Positions 18,636-28,266 of a stretch of 64,000 nt of DNA are shown here, in pieces. The notes under the pieces are model-generated. The model was not told where the DNA came from. It saw nothing but the letters and a program-made list of their open reading frames with translations, and made no database searches. Within the stretch, counting starts at the first letter, position 1. Each line of letters opens with the position of its first letter. A program made the translations under genes and the position numbers. Origin of the DNA: Herbaspirillum hiltneri N3 (GTDB lineage: Bacteria > Pseudomonadota > Gammaproteobacteria > Burkholderiales > Burkholderiaceae_D); the NCBI RefSeq assembly GCF_001267925.1, contig NZ_CP011409.1:4898001-4962000 (forward strand), written 5' to 3'.

Positions 18636-19310
18636 GTGGCTACTCCCCTTACGCTGATCAGTCATTACCTGTGCCCCTACGTGCAGCGCGTCGCCATCGT
18701 GCTGCAGGAAAAAGGCCTGCCCTTCGAGCGCATCGACATCGACCTGGCCGACAAACCCGGCTGGTTTCTGCGCGTGTCTCCGTTGGGCAAGACGCCGGTG
18801 TTGCTGGTGGATGGCGAGGCGATTTTCGAATCGGCCGTGATCTGCGAATACCTCGACGACAGCGTGGCGCCGCCATTGCATCCGGTCCACGTGCTGACGC
18901 GCGCGCGCCATCGCGGATGGATGGAATTCGGGTCGTCGCTGCTGAACGCCATCGGCGGCTTTTACGCTGCCCCGGATGACGTCAGCTTGCAGCGTCGCGC
19001 CGAAGATATCCGCGACAGATTCCTGCAACTGGAAGACGTGCTGGGCGATGGTCCGTACTTTGCAGGCGACGGATTTTGCATGGTCGACGCGGTGTTCGGG
19101 CCGGTGTTCCGCTACTTCGACGTGTTCGACGCCATCGCCGATTTCGGCTTCATGGCGACGACGCCGAAAGTACACGCATGGCGCGAGGCGTTGCGGGCGC
19201 GTCCTTCGGTGCGTGCCGCAGCGCCGTCCGACTACGAGGCAGCGCTGCAGCTCTTTCTATTGCAACGCAAATCGGCGCTGAGCGCACGAATGAAGTCCGT
19301 AGGCATGTGA
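18636..19310 (+). CDS. Glutathione S-transferase (CPY-type)
   Basis: GST of 224 residues. The thioredoxin-like N-terminal domain begins LISHYLCPYVQR, with Cys13 in the CPY motif seen in omega-like and beta-etherase-like GSTs, then GKTPVLLVDGEAIFESAVICEY, which binds glutathione. An all-helical C-terminal domain follows. The start is GTG at 18636, preceded by GAGG within the doxX stop region; a far longer open frame upstream overlaps doxX and is not real. Probable role: glutathione-dependent thiol transfer or dehalogenation, controlled by the divergent LysR. Confidence 0.85.
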   Translation: MATPLTLISHYLCPYVQRVAIVLQEKGLPFERIDIDLADKPGWFLRVSPLGKTPVLLVDGEAIFESAVICEYLDDSVAPPLHPVHVLTRARHRGWMEFGSSLLNAIGGFYAAPDDVSLQRRAEDIRDRFLQLEDVLGDGPYFAGDGFCMVDAVFGPVFRYFDVFDAIADFGFMATTPKVHAWREALRARPSVRAAAPSDYEAALQLFLLQRKSALSARMKSVGM

Positions 19311-19313
19311 AGA

Positions 19314-20198
19314 TTACGTGAACAGATGCGCCGCCATGAAATCCACAAACGCGCGCAGCTTGGGAGAGAGATAGGGACTCGACGGCCACAGCATGCGGAA
19401 GGTGCCGGAATGGTGAATATAGCTGTCGAGTACGCTCACCAGCGTGCCCTTGCGCTCCTGTTCGCGGATCGAGAAATCCGGCAGGCAGGCGATGCCCAGT
19501 CCCGCCTCGGCCATGTGGATCAGCGGCTCGATGGTGTTGACCACTGCGGTGGTCGGCAAGTCGAGCGTGAGGTCTTTGCGCCCCCGCCGCAGCGGCCAGC
19601 GTTCCAGCTTGCCGTTGGTCGCAAAGCGGTGATGCAGGCAGGCATGCTGCAGCAGATCGTCGGGCGTCTGCGGCATGCCGGCACGCTTGAGATAAGCCGG
19701 CGACGCCGCCAGCCTGAATCTGAACTTGCCGAGCGGCCGCGCCACCAGGCGTGAATCGGCCACGTCGCCGGAACGCACCACAGCGTCGAAGCCTTCGGCG
19801 ATAACGTCAACCAGCCTGTCGGTGAAATCCAGTTCCAGTTCGATCTCGGGATGCGCGCGCATGAAGGCGCTCAACGCCGGCATCATCAGCATGCCGACGA
19901 TAGGCATGCTCACGCGCAGCTTGCCGCGCGGTGCTCCCAGGCTATGTGCGAATTCCTGTTCGGCCGCTTCCACCTCGCTGAAGATGCGGCGGCAACGCTC
20001 GAGGAAGGCGGCGCCTTCCGGCGTCAGCGTCACCGAACGCGTGGACCGGTGGAACAGCCGCACGCCGAGTCGCTCCTCCAGTCGGGCAATCGACTTGCCG
20101 ACGGCCGAGGACGACACGCCGAGCTGCTGGCCGGCGGCAGTGAAGCTGCGCGCCTCGGCCGCCTGAACAAAGGCGTTGAGCGAGTTGAGACTGTCCAT
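19314..20198 (-). CDS. LysR-family transcriptional regulator
   Basis: LTTR of 294 residues with HTH (FTAAGQQLGVSSSAVGKSIARLE) and an effector domain containing VVRSGDVADSRLVARPLG, the CrgA/PtxR-like subgroup. It is divergent from an MFS transporter gene, its probable target. Its stop lies three bases from the GST stop (convergent). Confidence 0.9.
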   Translation of the reverse strand: MDSLNSLNAFVQAAEARSFTAAGQQLGVSSSAVGKSIARLEERLGVRLFHRSTRSVTLTPEGAAFLERCRRIFSEVEAAEQEFAHSLGAPRGKLRVSMPIVGMLMMPALSAFMRAHPEIELELDFTDRLVDVIAEGFDAVVRSGDVADSRLVARPLGKFRFRLAASPAYLKRAGMPQTPDDLLQHACLHHRFATNGKLERWPLRRGRKDLTLDLPTTAVVNTIEPLIHMAEAGLGIACLPDFSIREQERKGTLVSVLDSYIHHSGTFRMLWPSSPYLSPKLRAFVDFMAAHLFT

Positions 20199-20234
20199 GC
20201 CACTCCTTCGTGCGCAGTGCGCCGATTTTTATTA

Positions 20235-20250
20235 CGGACATATCGGTCCG
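20235..20250. promoter_or_regulatory. Candidate LysR operator between LysR and MFS genes
   Basis: Inverted repeat CGGAC-ATATCG-GTCCG lies in the divergent gap, 37 bases from the regulator start, with a TATAGC hexamer (20266-20271) that may be the -10 of the transporter promoter. Position and symmetry suggest an LTTR binding site. Confidence 0.35.
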
Positions 20251-20352
20251 AGGTGTTTGAAACTATAGCCCAATTGTCCGCAGTCGCTGAAAGCCTTATC
20301 TTGGTCGTTCATGCAATGGCGTTTGCCCGTTGCTTCACACCGGACCATCGAT

Positions 20353-21582
20353 ATGACTTCTTCCACCAGTTCCGATACCACCGCGCCGGCGTCTGCACGG
20401 CCTCACCCGGCAAACGAAGCCGCCGGCAAACTTCCGCTGTCCGGTTTGCTGGCGCTGGCCATGGCGGCATTCATTACCGTCCTCACCGAGGCCATGCCGG
20501 CCGGCTTGCTGCCGCAGATGGGCGCCGACCTGCGCGTGTCGGAGTCCCTGATCGGCCAGCTCGTGACCCTGTACGCAATCGGCTCGATGATCACCGCGAT
20601 TCCGCTCACGGCGACGACACAAAGCTGGGGGCGCAAGCCCCTGCTGATGACCGCCATCGTCGGCTTCGTGGTCGTCAACACCGTCACCGCGATATCGACC
20701 AGCTATCCGCTGACCCTGGCGGCGCGTTTCTTCGCCGGCGTGTTCGCGGGAGTGGTGTGGGCGCTGATTGCGGGTTATGCGGCGCGTATGGCGCCTGCGC
20801 ATCTGCAGGGCCGCGCCATCGCCGTCACGATGGCCGGCATCCCGGTTGCGCTGTCGCTGGGCATCCCCGCGGCGACCTTTCTCGGCGCGAGCGTGGGATG
20901 GCGCCTGAGCTTCGGCATCATGAGCGCGATGACGCTGATACTGATCGCCTGGACCATCGTCCGGGTGCCGGATTTCCCCGGCCAGAAAGACGACAGTCGC
21001 TTGTCGATCGCCGGAGTGTTCATGCTGCCCGGAGTACGTTCGGTTTTGTTTGTGACGCTGGCGTTCGTGCTGGCGCACAACATCCTGTACACCTACATCG
21101 CCCCCTTCCTCGCGCCGGCGGGCATGACGGACCGGGTCGGCGCCATCCTGCTGATTTTCGGCGTGAGCGCGCTGGCGTCGATCTGGATCACCGGCGCCCT
21201 GATTGACCGCCGGCTGCGCACGCTGGTGCTGCTCAGCATCGTGCTGTTTTCCCTGGCAGCGGCGACACTGGGCGTGTGGGGCGGCGTCCCGGCGATGGTG
21301 TATGCCGGCGTGGCGGCGTGGGGGCTGGCGTACGGCGGCGTGCCGACCTTGTTCCAGACGGCGTCGGCCAAGAATGCAGGCGAAGCGGCCGACGTCGCGC
21401 AGGCGATGATCGTGACGGTGTGGAATCTGGCAATCGCCGGCGGCGGGATTGTCGGCGGCGTCCTGCTCGATACCGTCGGGGTGGAATCGTTTCCGTGGGC
21501 CTTGCTGGCGCTGCTGGCGCCGACGCTGGCGGTGGCGTGGCTGGCCAGACACAAAGGCTTTCCGGCGACCGGGCACCATTAA
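20353..21582 (+). CDS. MFS transporter (AraJ/NepI-like efflux)
   Basis: Major facilitator of 409 residues with twelve predicted helices. The loop 2-3 motif A is reduced (TTQSWGRKPLL) and the helix-5 region GIPVALSLGIPAATFLG fits drug:H+ antiporter-1 members such as AraJ, YdhP and NepI. I chose ATG 20353 (MTSSTSSDTT); a longer start at 20311 lacks a ribosome binding site. Divergent LysR control is likely. The substrate is unknown. Confidence 0.87.
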   Translation: MTSSTSSDTTAPASARPHPANEAAGKLPLSGLLALAMAAFITVLTEAMPAGLLPQMGADLRVSESLIGQLVTLYAIGSMITAIPLTATTQSWGRKPLLMTAIVGFVVVNTVTAISTSYPLTLAARFFAGVFAGVVWALIAGYAARMAPAHLQGRAIAVTMAGIPVALSLGIPAATFLGASVGWRLSFGIMSAMTLILIAWTIVRVPDFPGQKDDSRLSIAGVFMLPGVRSVLFVTLAFVLAHNILYTYIAPFLAPAGMTDRVGAILLIFGVSALASIWITGALIDRRLRTLVLLSIVLFSLAAATLGVWGGVPAMVYAGVAAWGLAYGGVPTLFQTASAKNAGEAADVAQAMIVTVWNLAIAGGGIVGGVLLDTVGVESFPWALLALLAPTLAVAWLARHKGFPATGHH

Positions 21583-21602
21583 TCTGAAGGCGGGCGCTCA
21601 GG

Positions 21603-21608
21603 TATAAT
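21603..21608 (+). promoter_or_regulatory. -10 element TATAAT of the deacetylase gene
   Basis: A consensus TATAAT sits 65 bases before the deacetylase start codon and just after the MFS stop. The -35 region (about 21580) is weak. It gives the gene its own promoter. Confidence 0.45.
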
Positions 21609-21673
21609 CAGGCCGCCTCTGTGCGGCTCTTCCGTGGATTTGTCGACACTGAAATACTTGACAGGTCTGCAGC

Positions 21674-22573
21674 TTGAAAACCATCTCCTCCACTTTATCG
21701 GCAATCATCATGGCGCTTGGCCTGAGCGGCTGCATTGCGCCGCCCATCGCGCTGACGCCGCTGACCGAGCAGCGCCTGAAAGTGCAGGCGCCGATTCGTT
21801 TCCTGCTGACCTTTGACGACGGTCCGAGCGCCTCCGCTTTTGCCAATCCGACGCTGTCGATTCTTGATGACCTCGCCAACAATCCCCATCAACCCGGCGT
21901 CAAGGCGGTGTTCTTTGTCCAGACGCGCGCCAGCGGCGCAGGCGGTAGCGAACTCGGTCGCGAGATCATGCGGCGCGAGCATGCCGAAGGACATATTCTG
22001 GGCTTCCATACCAGCACCCGGGGACACACCAATCATCGGGATCTGAGCCCGCAGGCGCTGGAACAATCGCTCACCGACGGCAGCGCGGACATTGCCGCCA
22101 TCACCGGCGCCAAGCCGGTCTTTTTGCGTCCGCCGTTCTGGAACTTCGATCAGCGCACCTTCGCCGCCTATCAGCAGCACGGCTTTCACGTGCTGATGAC
22201 CGATGTCAGCCTGAACGACGGCAAGATCTGGGGCTATAACTTCAGCCTGCGCCGCCGCTCGAATATCCTGCGGCAGTTGTCGGAGGTGCGCGAACGCATC
22301 GCCGACGGCGAACTGCCGACGGTGGATGGGGTGATCCCGGTGGAAGTCACTTTCCACGATCTGAACCGCTACACCTCGCGCCATATGCTGGAGTACATGC
22401 AGATCCTGCTCGACAGCGCGCAGGAAACCGGCCTGAAAGTGGCAGCCAAACCGTTCTACGACGATAGCGCGGCTTTGCAGCGCGCGGTCATGGCGCGCAC
22501 GGTTACGGATCGCACCAAACCACTGCATTTGCCGGGATTGTGGGCGTGGATGTGGGACGGCAATTCGCACTGA
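21674..22573 (+). CDS. Polysaccharide deacetylase family lipoprotein
   Basis: Carbohydrate esterase family 4 (NodB fold) protein of 299 residues. Motif 1 TFDDGPS supplies the catalytic and metal-binding Asp; a histidine-rich stretch (FHTSTRGHTNH) supplies metal ligands; RPPFWN corresponds to motif 3. The start is TTG at 21674, which gives a full lipoprotein signal with lipobox LSGC at about residue 20; the internal ATG at 21710 would destroy it. Likely anchored in the outer membrane or periplasm and acting on peptidoglycan or an acetylated glycan. It ends at a strong bidirectional terminator. Confidence 0.85.
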   Translation: MKTISSTLSAIIMALGLSGCIAPPIALTPLTEQRLKVQAPIRFLLTFDDGPSASAFANPTLSILDDLANNPHQPGVKAVFFVQTRASGAGGSELGREIMRREHAEGHILGFHTSTRGHTNHRDLSPQALEQSLTDGSADIAAITGAKPVFLRPPFWNFDQRTFAAYQQHGFHVLMTDVSLNDGKIWGYNFSLRRRSNILRQLSEVRERIADGELPTVDGVIPVEVTFHDLNRYTSRHMLEYMQILLDSAQETGLKVAAKPFYDDSAALQRAVMARTVTDRTKPLHLPGLWAWMWDGNSH

Positions 22574-22594
22574 GTGTCCGGATGCGGAGACAAT

Positions 22595-22635
22595 AAAAAA
22601 CGGCCTGGTTCTTCAATGAACCAGGCCGTTTTTTT
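22595..22635. terminator. Bidirectional intrinsic terminator
   Basis: Perfect 11-base stem CGGCCTGGTTC / GAACCAGGCCG with a six-base loop, flanked by a run of A on the left and T on the right. It ends the deacetylase gene (+) and lipA (-), which converge here. Confidence 0.95.
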
Positions 22636-22660
22636 ACGCCGCCGTAGCCGGCGAGATTGC

Positions 22661-23632
22661 TTAGCCAACCAGGCCGTGCGCCTGTTGATCCGCGTGGTAG
22701 CTGGAACGCACCATGGCGCCGACCGCCGCATGGACGAAACCCATCTTGTAGGCTTCTTCTTCGTACATCTTGAAGGTGTCGGGATGCACGTAGCGGCGCA
22801 CCGGCAAGTGGTCGCCGCTGGGCATCAGGTATTGGCCGATGGTCAGCATGTCGACGTTGTGGGCGCGCATGTCGCGCATGACTTGCAGGACTTCTTCGTC
22901 GGTCTCGCCGAGGCCGACCATGATGCCGGACTTGGTCGGGGTGTTCGGGTGCAAGTCCTTGAAGCGCTTGAGCAGGTTCAGCGAATACTCGTAGTCGGAA
23001 CCGGGACGCGCTTCCTTGTACAGGCGCGGTGCGGTTTCGAGGTTATGGTTCATGACGTCCGGCGGGGCCATCTTGAGGATTTCCAGCGCACGGTCCATGC
23101 GGCCGCGGAAGTCCGGGGTCAGGATCTCGATGCGGGTCTCGGGCGACAGTTCGCGCACGCGCTGGATGCAGGCGGCGAAGTGACCGGCGCCGCCGTCGCG
23201 CAGGTCGTCGCGGTCGACGCTGGTGATGACGACGTAGCTGAGATTGAGCTGGGCGATGGTGCGGGCCAGGTTTTCCGGTTCATTCGGGTCGAGCGGATCG
23301 GGACGGCCGTGGCCGACGTCGCAGAACGGGCAGCGGCGGGTGCACTTGTCGCCCATGATCATGAAGGTCGCGGTGCCCTTGCCGAAGCATTCGCCGATAT
23401 TGGGGCAGGATGCTTCTTCGCACACCGTCACCAGATTGTTGGCGCGCAGGATGTCCTTGATTTCGTAGAAGCGGGTGGTCGGCGAGCCGGCCTTGACGCG
23501 AATCCAGTCGGGCTTCTTGAGCTTTTCCGCCGGCATGATCTTGATCGGGATCCAGGCCGTCTTGCCGGCGCCCTTTTGCTTGTCGGTGGCATTGCGCAGT
23601 GTCGGCGCGGCTGGAGTGATTTCGGTAGTCAT
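22661..23632 (-). CDS. lipA: Lipoyl synthase
   Basis: Radical-SAM enzyme of about 323 residues that inserts two sulfurs into octanoyl-protein to make lipoyl groups. It has the auxiliary-cluster motif [12 protein letters not shown], the radical-SAM motif CTRRCPFC, and the conserved C-terminal RSSYHADQQ serine. It follows lipB closely. I chose the MTTEI start (23632); another ATG at 23653 overlaps the lipB stop as TGATG and would allow translational coupling, so the true start may be seven codons upstream. Both genes are cytoplasmic and supply pyruvate and 2-oxoglutarate dehydrogenases and the glycine cleavage system. Confidence 0.96.
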   Translation of the reverse strand: MTTEITPAAPTLRNATDKQKGAGKTAWIPIKIMPAEKLKKPDWIRVKAGSPTTRFYEIKDILRANNLVTVCEEASCPNIGECFGKGTATFMIMGDKCTRRCPFCDVGHGRPDPLDPNEPENLARTIAQLNLSYVVITSVDRDDLRDGGAGHFAACIQRVRELSPETRIEILTPDFRGRMDRALEILKMAPPDVMNHNLETAPRLYKEARPGSDYEYSLNLLKRFKDLHPNTPTKSGIMVGLGETDEEVLQVMRDMRAHNVDMLTIGQYLMPSGDHLPVRRYVHPDTFKMYEEEAYKMGFVHAAVGAMVRSSYHADQQAHGLVG

Positions 23633-23652
23633 AGTAGTGATTTCTTTGGCCA

Positions 23653-24345
23653 TCAAGGCGATGGCGCCATAGCAAAATGCGCAACAAGTTTGTCGGCAAG
23701 CAGCGTCTGCACGTCGCTCAGCGGCGCGTCGACATCCAACGTCCGCATGTCGACGGTGGCGAGGCCTTCGTAACCGCAGGGGTTGATCCAGGAAAACGGC
23801 GTCAGGTCCATCGCCACATTGAGCGATACGCCATGATAGGTGCAACCGCTGGCGCGGATTTTCAAGCCCAGCGCGGCAATCTTGGCGCCCTGCCACGGCC
23901 CTGCGCTGACGTAGATGCCGGGCGCGCCCTGCTTGCGCTCACCAGCGAGATTATACGCCGCCAGCGTGTCGATCACCGCCTGTTCGATCTTTTGCACGAA
24001 TTCGCGCGCGAACAGGCGCGCGCCGGGATGGTTGCGGCGCAGGTCCATGAGCAGGTAAATCACCACCTGGCCGGGGCCGTGGTAAGTGACTTCGCCGCCG
24101 CGGTCGGTCTGGACCACGGGAATGGCATGGGGGTTGAGCACGTGGGCGATGTCGGCGCCCAGGCCGAGCGTGAACACCGGCGGGTGTTCGACGATCCAGA
24201 GCTGGTCGGGGGAATCTGCGGTGCGGCTGTCGGTGTACGCACGCATGGCGTCGAAGCTGGCCTGGTAGTCTTCAACGCCGCGCCGGATGATCTGCGGCGC
24301 CGGTGGCGCCAGGAGTGCCGCGGGGGCTTGTGGAGCGGTATGCAT
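23653..24345 (-). CDS. lipB: Octanoyl-ACP:protein octanoyltransferase
   Basis: LipB of 230 residues, which moves octanoate from acyl carrier protein to lipoyl domains, the step before LipA. It shows [12 protein letters not shown], the catalytic lysine region [11 protein letters not shown] and the acyl-accepting Cys in NPCGYEGL. Its TGA overlaps an in-frame lipA ATG. In many Burkholderiales it follows a ybeD-like gene directly; here 3.4 kb of unrelated genes intervene. Confidence 0.96.
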   Translation of the reverse strand: MHTAPQAPAALLAPPAPQIIRRGVEDYQASFDAMRAYTDSRTADSPDQLWIVEHPPVFTLGLGADIAHVLNPHAIPVVQTDRGGEVTYHGPGQVVIYLLMDLRRNHPGARLFAREFVQKIEQAVIDTLAAYNLAGERKQGAPGIYVSAGPWQGAKIAALGLKIRASGCTYHGVSLNVAMDLTPFSWINPCGYEGLATVDMRTLDVDAPLSDVQTLLADKLVAHFAMAPSP

Positions 24346-24426
24346 ATGCCCGCAAGTGTAACGAAAATCGCCGGATTGCGCCGGATTGCGCCAGGTTCGG
24401 CGCCGGCCGAATTACCCCAAGGAAAC

Positions 24427-24756
24427 TCAGAACCTCTCAACCATCCAGGTCCGGGTACGGCCGCGCAGACGCCGGGCCAGCGTCAGCATTCCCTGGGCCA
24501 GCCGCATCAGCCAATGGCGGCGGCACAGTCCGACTTGCAGCCGGCTGGCGGTATCGACCGATTCGATCACCACCAGGCCGTGTCCGGGAATATCCAGGCT
24601 CTGGCCGCCGGCCAGCCAGTAATCGGTGCGGCCGCCTTCTATCGTGATCCAGACGCGGCCGCTGCCGACGTGCAGGCAGACCGGACGCGTGACCTGCAGC
24701 GACATGACGTCGCCGGCTTGCAGCCGGATGGCTCTCTTAGTGAATATATTTTGCAT
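24427..24756 (-). CDS. DUF2917 domain protein
   Basis: Small protein of 109 residues resembling DUF2917: a short beta-rich domain (LHVGSGRVWITIEGG, YWLAGGQSLDIPGHG) that looks like half a cupin, followed by a basic C-terminal tail (LARRLRGRTR). Function unknown. GAGGG lies before the ATG at 24756; the open frame extends further upstream without support. It is divergent from a GcvA-type LysR gene, a pairing that suggests regulation by it. Confidence 0.75.
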   Translation of the reverse strand: MQNIFTKRAIRLQAGDVMSLQVTRPVCLHVGSGRVWITIEGGRTDYWLAGGQSLDIPGHGLVVIESVDTASRLQVGLCRRHWLMRLAQGMLTLARRLRGRTRTWMVERF

Positions 24757-24915
24757 GATGCCCTCGCTCGGTTGCGCCGGGAAGGTCAGGCAACATGCCC
24801 TGCGGTCCCGGCTTGCACATACTTTTTTTACGATCAGTAAGGACATTCTAGTCAGCGCCCCAGGCAAACCAAAACGATATATATTGGCGTCTCTTGCTAG
24901 TTTTATTCACATGCC

Positions 24916-25836
24916 ATGGCCGACTTCCGTAAATTGCCGAATCTCGCCGCCTTGCGCGCCTTCGAGGCGGCGGCTCGGCACGACAGCTTTTCGCGCGCGG
25001 CCGAGGAAATCCATGTCACGCCGGGCGCCATCAGCCACCAGATCCGCGCGCTGGAAGAAGAACTGGGGCTGCCGTTGTTCACCCGCAACGGCAAGCGCAT
25101 CGCCATCACCGACGCCGGCCGGCGCTTCGCCGCCGCCATCCGCAACGCCCTGACCGAGATCGCCACCGCCGCCGAAACGCTGCAGGAACAGGGCGGCCGT
25201 CAGCGCCTGGTAGTGTCGTCGCCACCCTCTTTTGCCTCGCGCTGGCTGGCGCCGCGGCTGTGGAAGTTCATCGACCACTATCCGGACATCGAGGTGATCC
25301 TGCAATCGAGCAGCCATCTCAACGACCTCGCGCGCGACGGCATCGACGTCGGCGTACGCTTCGGGCTGGGCAATTATCCCGGACTGAAAACCGAGTTGAT
25401 CATGGAGGATTTCTATTACCCGGTGGCCAGCCCTCACTATCGCCAGGGTCGCCTGCCCTCGTCGCCGCAGCAATTGCGCGACTGCGTGTTGCTGCGCATG
25501 GACGGCCTGCAGGAGTCCTGGTTGCCGTGGTTCAAGCTGGCCGGTCTGGATCTGCCGGACCCGGCCGGCGGACTGGTGACGGAAGATTCGTCGCTGACCT
25601 TGCGCGCGGCTGCCGACGGCGCCGGCGTGGCGTTGACGCGGCATGCCATCGCCTCCCAGGAAATCGCCGCCGGCGAGTTGGTGCGCCTGTTCGACATCGC
25701 CTGGAAAAGCGAGCGCGCCTACTATTTCGTGTGCCATGCGGAAACGCTGGGCAAGTCGCAGGTCGGATATTTCCGCAACTGGCTGCTGGAAGAAATCGCG
25801 CTGTTCAAATCCAACCAGCGCTGGCCCGGACCCTAA
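24916..25836 (+). CDS. LysR-family regulator, GcvA type
   Basis: LTTR of 306 residues whose N-terminus (LPNLAALRAFEAAARHDSFSRAAEEIHVTPGAISHQIRALE) is typical of the GcvA subgroup. The effector domain follows with GIDVGVRFGLGNYPGL. It is divergent from the DUF2917 gene with 159 bases between starts. The target genes are not certain; GcvA itself controls glycine cleavage, but no gcv genes are here. Confidence 0.9.
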   Translation: MADFRKLPNLAALRAFEAAARHDSFSRAAEEIHVTPGAISHQIRALEEELGLPLFTRNGKRIAITDAGRRFAAAIRNALTEIATAAETLQEQGGRQRLVVSSPPSFASRWLAPRLWKFIDHYPDIEVILQSSSHLNDLARDGIDVGVRFGLGNYPGLKTELIMEDFYYPVASPHYRQGRLPSSPQQLRDCVLLRMDGLQESWLPWFKLAGLDLPDPAGGLVTEDSSLTLRAAADGAGVALTRHAIASQEIAAGELVRLFDIAWKSERAYYFVCHAETLGKSQVGYFRNWLLEEIALFKSNQRWPGP

Positions 25837-26161
25837 CTCGCAAATACCGCCCGAAAACCTCTCTGTTCGACTGCTTGGAAAACGCCGGATGCCCTATCGT
25901 TCAGGTATGGAGCGGCGAACAATATAAAACAATTGCCGACAGGTATCCGCCGATCGCGGCTGCCAATGACACCTCTCTCCCAAATTTGCTGCACCGGTTT
26001 GCCATCCGCGACGTGTTGCACATCGCCCCGCGCAGGCGACGTTTTATCTTGCCCGTGCGCTACTGCTCACCTGAGAACTGCCGGCGCTTTCCGGTTGGCA
26101 TGGTGTTGAAATTGTCTTGCAATCGCTTTTGAATATTGTTTGTTTTCGCCAGGAGTCTCTT
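25837..26161. other. 325-base intergenic region before the chemoreceptor gene
   Basis: No gene or hairpin of note is visible. A TAAA (25925) and a GCCGAT (25949) recall a flagellar sigma-28 promoter, but the spacing is about five bases too long. The chemoreceptor promoter is presumably here. Confidence 0.5.
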
Positions 26162-27703
26162 ATGAAAAATCTTAAAATCGGAACACGCCTCGGCATCGGT
26201 TTTGTCGTCATCCTCATGCTCATGGTCGTGATGCTCGGCATCAGCGTCTGGCGCTTGCAGCAGATCAATTCCGCCGTGGTGTCGATCACTACCGACTCGA
26301 TCACCAATGAGCGCAACGCGGTCGAATGGCTGGCGGTGATCCGCGAGAGTGGCATCCGCACGATGGCCGTGATCAAGTCCGAAGACCCCGATACACAGCA
26401 ATACTTCACTGCGCAGATCGCTGCCGAGTCGGCGCGCATTGCGCCAATGCGCAAAAAGATCGAAGAGATCAACACCTCGCCGCACGAGGTCGCACAGCTG
26501 GCCGAGATCAACAAGGTGCGCGATGCCTACCAGGCGACGCGCAACGATATCTTCAAGCTCAAGAAGGCCGGCAATCTCGACGAGGCCAAGAAGATGACGG
26601 CCGAGAAATTCATGCCGCTATATGCCTCCTACACCGACGTGGTCGCCAAGTTCCGCGACATGCAGCGCCAGGAAATCAGCACCTCGGCCGACGCGGTCGC
26701 CAACTACTATTCGTCCAGCCGCAACCTGCTGATCATCCTCGGCATCGTCGAACTGGTGCTGGGCGGCGCGCTGGCGTGGCTGCTGACGATCAGCATCACG
26801 CGCCCGCTCACACAGGCAGTGGGCATAGCCGAAACGGTGGCGGCGGGCGACCTGAGCTCGGACATCGTGGCCGGAGGCAAGGACGAGACCGGCCAGTTGC
26901 TCACTGCGCTCAAGACCATGAACGACAACCTGCTCAATATCGTCAGCCAGGTGCGCGTCGGCACCGACACCATCAGCACGGCGTCGAGCGAAATCGCCAG
27001 CGGCAATCTTGATCTCTCGGGCCGCACCGAACAGCAGGCCGGCTCGCTGGAAGAAACCGCTTCCGCGATGGAAGAACTGACCTCGACCGTGAAGCAGAAT
27101 GCCGACAACGCGCGCCAGGCGAATCAACTTGCGGTGTCCGCCTCCGAAGTCGCGCAACAGGGCGGCGCCGTGGTGAGCGAAGTGGTCGACACGATGGGTT
27201 CCATCAATGAATCCTCGCGCAAGATCGTGGACATCATCAGCGTGATCGACGGCATCGCCTTCCAGACCAACATCCTGGCGCTGAACGCTGCGGTGGAAGC
27301 CGCACGCGCCGGCGAACAAGGCCGCGGCTTCGCGGTGGTGGCGAGTGAAGTGCGCAGCCTGGCGCAACGCTCCTCGGCAGCGGCGAAGGAAATCAAGACG
27401 CTGATCGACGACTCGGTATCCAAGGTCGACGTCGGCAGCAAGCTGGTGCAGCAAGCCGGTGAAACCATGAACGAGGTGGTCGCCAGCGTCAAGCGCGTGA
27501 CCGACATCGTCGGCGAGATCAGCTCGGCCAGCCAGGAACAAAGCGCCGGCATCAACCAGGTCGGCCAGGCCATCACGCAGATGGATGAATCGACCCAACA
27601 GAACGCCGCGCTGGTGGAACAAGCCGCCGCCGCCGCGCAATCGCTGCAGGATCAGGCCGGACGCCTGGCGCAGGTGGTCAGCGTGTTCAAGCTGGATCGA
27701 TAG
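26162..27703 (+). CDS. Methyl-accepting chemotaxis protein
   Basis: Chemoreceptor of 513 residues. TM1 at about 12-32, a four-helix-bundle ligand domain to about 188, TM2 at about 190-212, then HAMP and the signalling hairpin. The tip sequence [29 protein letters not shown] is intact, with flanking methylation helices ([13 protein letters not shown]). There is no C-terminal NWETF-type pentapeptide, so it probably depends on other receptors for CheR/CheB tethering. AGGAG precedes the ATG at 26162. Ligand unknown. It sits between lipB and the ybeD-like gene. Confidence 0.94.
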   Translation: MKNLKIGTRLGIGFVVILMLMVVMLGISVWRLQQINSAVVSITTDSITNERNAVEWLAVIRESGIRTMAVIKSEDPDTQQYFTAQIAAESARIAPMRKKIEEINTSPHEVAQLAEINKVRDAYQATRNDIFKLKKAGNLDEAKKMTAEKFMPLYASYTDVVAKFRDMQRQEISTSADAVANYYSSSRNLLIILGIVELVLGGALAWLLTISITRPLTQAVGIAETVAAGDLSSDIVAGGKDETGQLLTALKTMNDNLLNIVSQVRVGTDTISTASSEIASGNLDLSGRTEQQAGSLEETASAMEELTSTVKQNADNARQANQLAVSASEVAQQGGAVVSEVVDTMGSINESSRKIVDIISVIDGIAFQTNILALNAAVEAARAGEQGRGFAVVASEVRSLAQRSSAAAKEIKTLIDDSVSKVDVGSKLVQQAGETMNEVVASVKRVTDIVGEISSASQEQSAGINQVGQAITQMDESTQQNAALVEQAAAAAQSLQDQAGRLAQVVSVFKLDR

Positions 27704-27741
27704 CACGCAACGGCGTTGCGCCGGATCTGCGGCCGCAAACG

Positions 27742-27783
27742 AAAAACCGGTTCGCCTCTTGCGAGGATAAACCGGTTTTTTTA
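27742..27783. terminator. Bidirectional intrinsic terminator
   Basis: Arms AAAAACCGGTT and AACCGGTTTTTTT enclose a smaller CCTC/GAGG stem. It separates the chemoreceptor (+) from the convergent DUF493 gene (-). Confidence 0.9.
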
Positions 27784-27815
27784 CGCCTCCGATGAGAGGC
27801 GGGAATCGTTAGAGT

Positions 27816-28142
27816 TTACAGCACGAACTTGACCATCTCATGCGACGACAGCGCGCGGTAGAGATTGTCGAGCTGCTCGCGGCTGGTGGCGCGCACGGTA
27901 ACCGTCAGCGACAGGTATTTGCCTTGCGTCGAGGGCCGCATCTCGACCTTGCCGGCATGGAAGGTCGGGTCGTGTTCGGTCACCATGTTGATGATGATGT
28001 CGGTGAATTCATCGTGCATGACGCCGACGACTTTGATGGGAAAATCGCTGGGATATTCGATCAGCGATTCTTCCGCGGGAATCACGGGCATGGCGGGAAT
28101 GGCTGGTTCAATGGGATCAGCAGGGTCGTTGGGCAATGACAT
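27816..28142 (-). CDS. DUF493 (YbeD-like) protein
   Basis: YbeD/DUF493 family protein of 108 residues: an ACT-like regulatory fold (DFPIKVVGVMHDEFTDIIINMV, KYLSLTVTVRATSREQLDNLYRALSSHEMV). The N-terminal 35 residues are proline-rich and longer than in E. coli YbeD. The family is associated with lipoate genes, and here it sits between the D-amino-acid aminotransferase and, after an interruption, lipB. The start ATG at 28142 has no clear Shine-Dalgarno. Confidence 0.85.
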   Translation of the reverse strand: MSLPNDPADPIEPAIPAMPVIPAEESLIEYPSDFPIKVVGVMHDEFTDIIINMVTEHDPTFHAGKVEMRPSTQGKYLSLTVTVRATSREQLDNLYRALSSHEMVKFVL

Positions 28143-28266
28143 GGCGGTATGTTGAAAACTTGTATGGGATCCGCCTATTTTACGCCAGTCGCCGCGCTCC
28201 TGCGCATGTCTTGCCGGGCGACAAGACATGCGTTCGTTCCGGACGCAGCGATTGTCAGAGCGATGA

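Noticed and set aside
25925..25956. Sigma-28 flagellar promoter ahead of the chemoreceptor
   Set aside because: TAAA and GCCGAT are about 20 bases apart; the consensus needs about 15.
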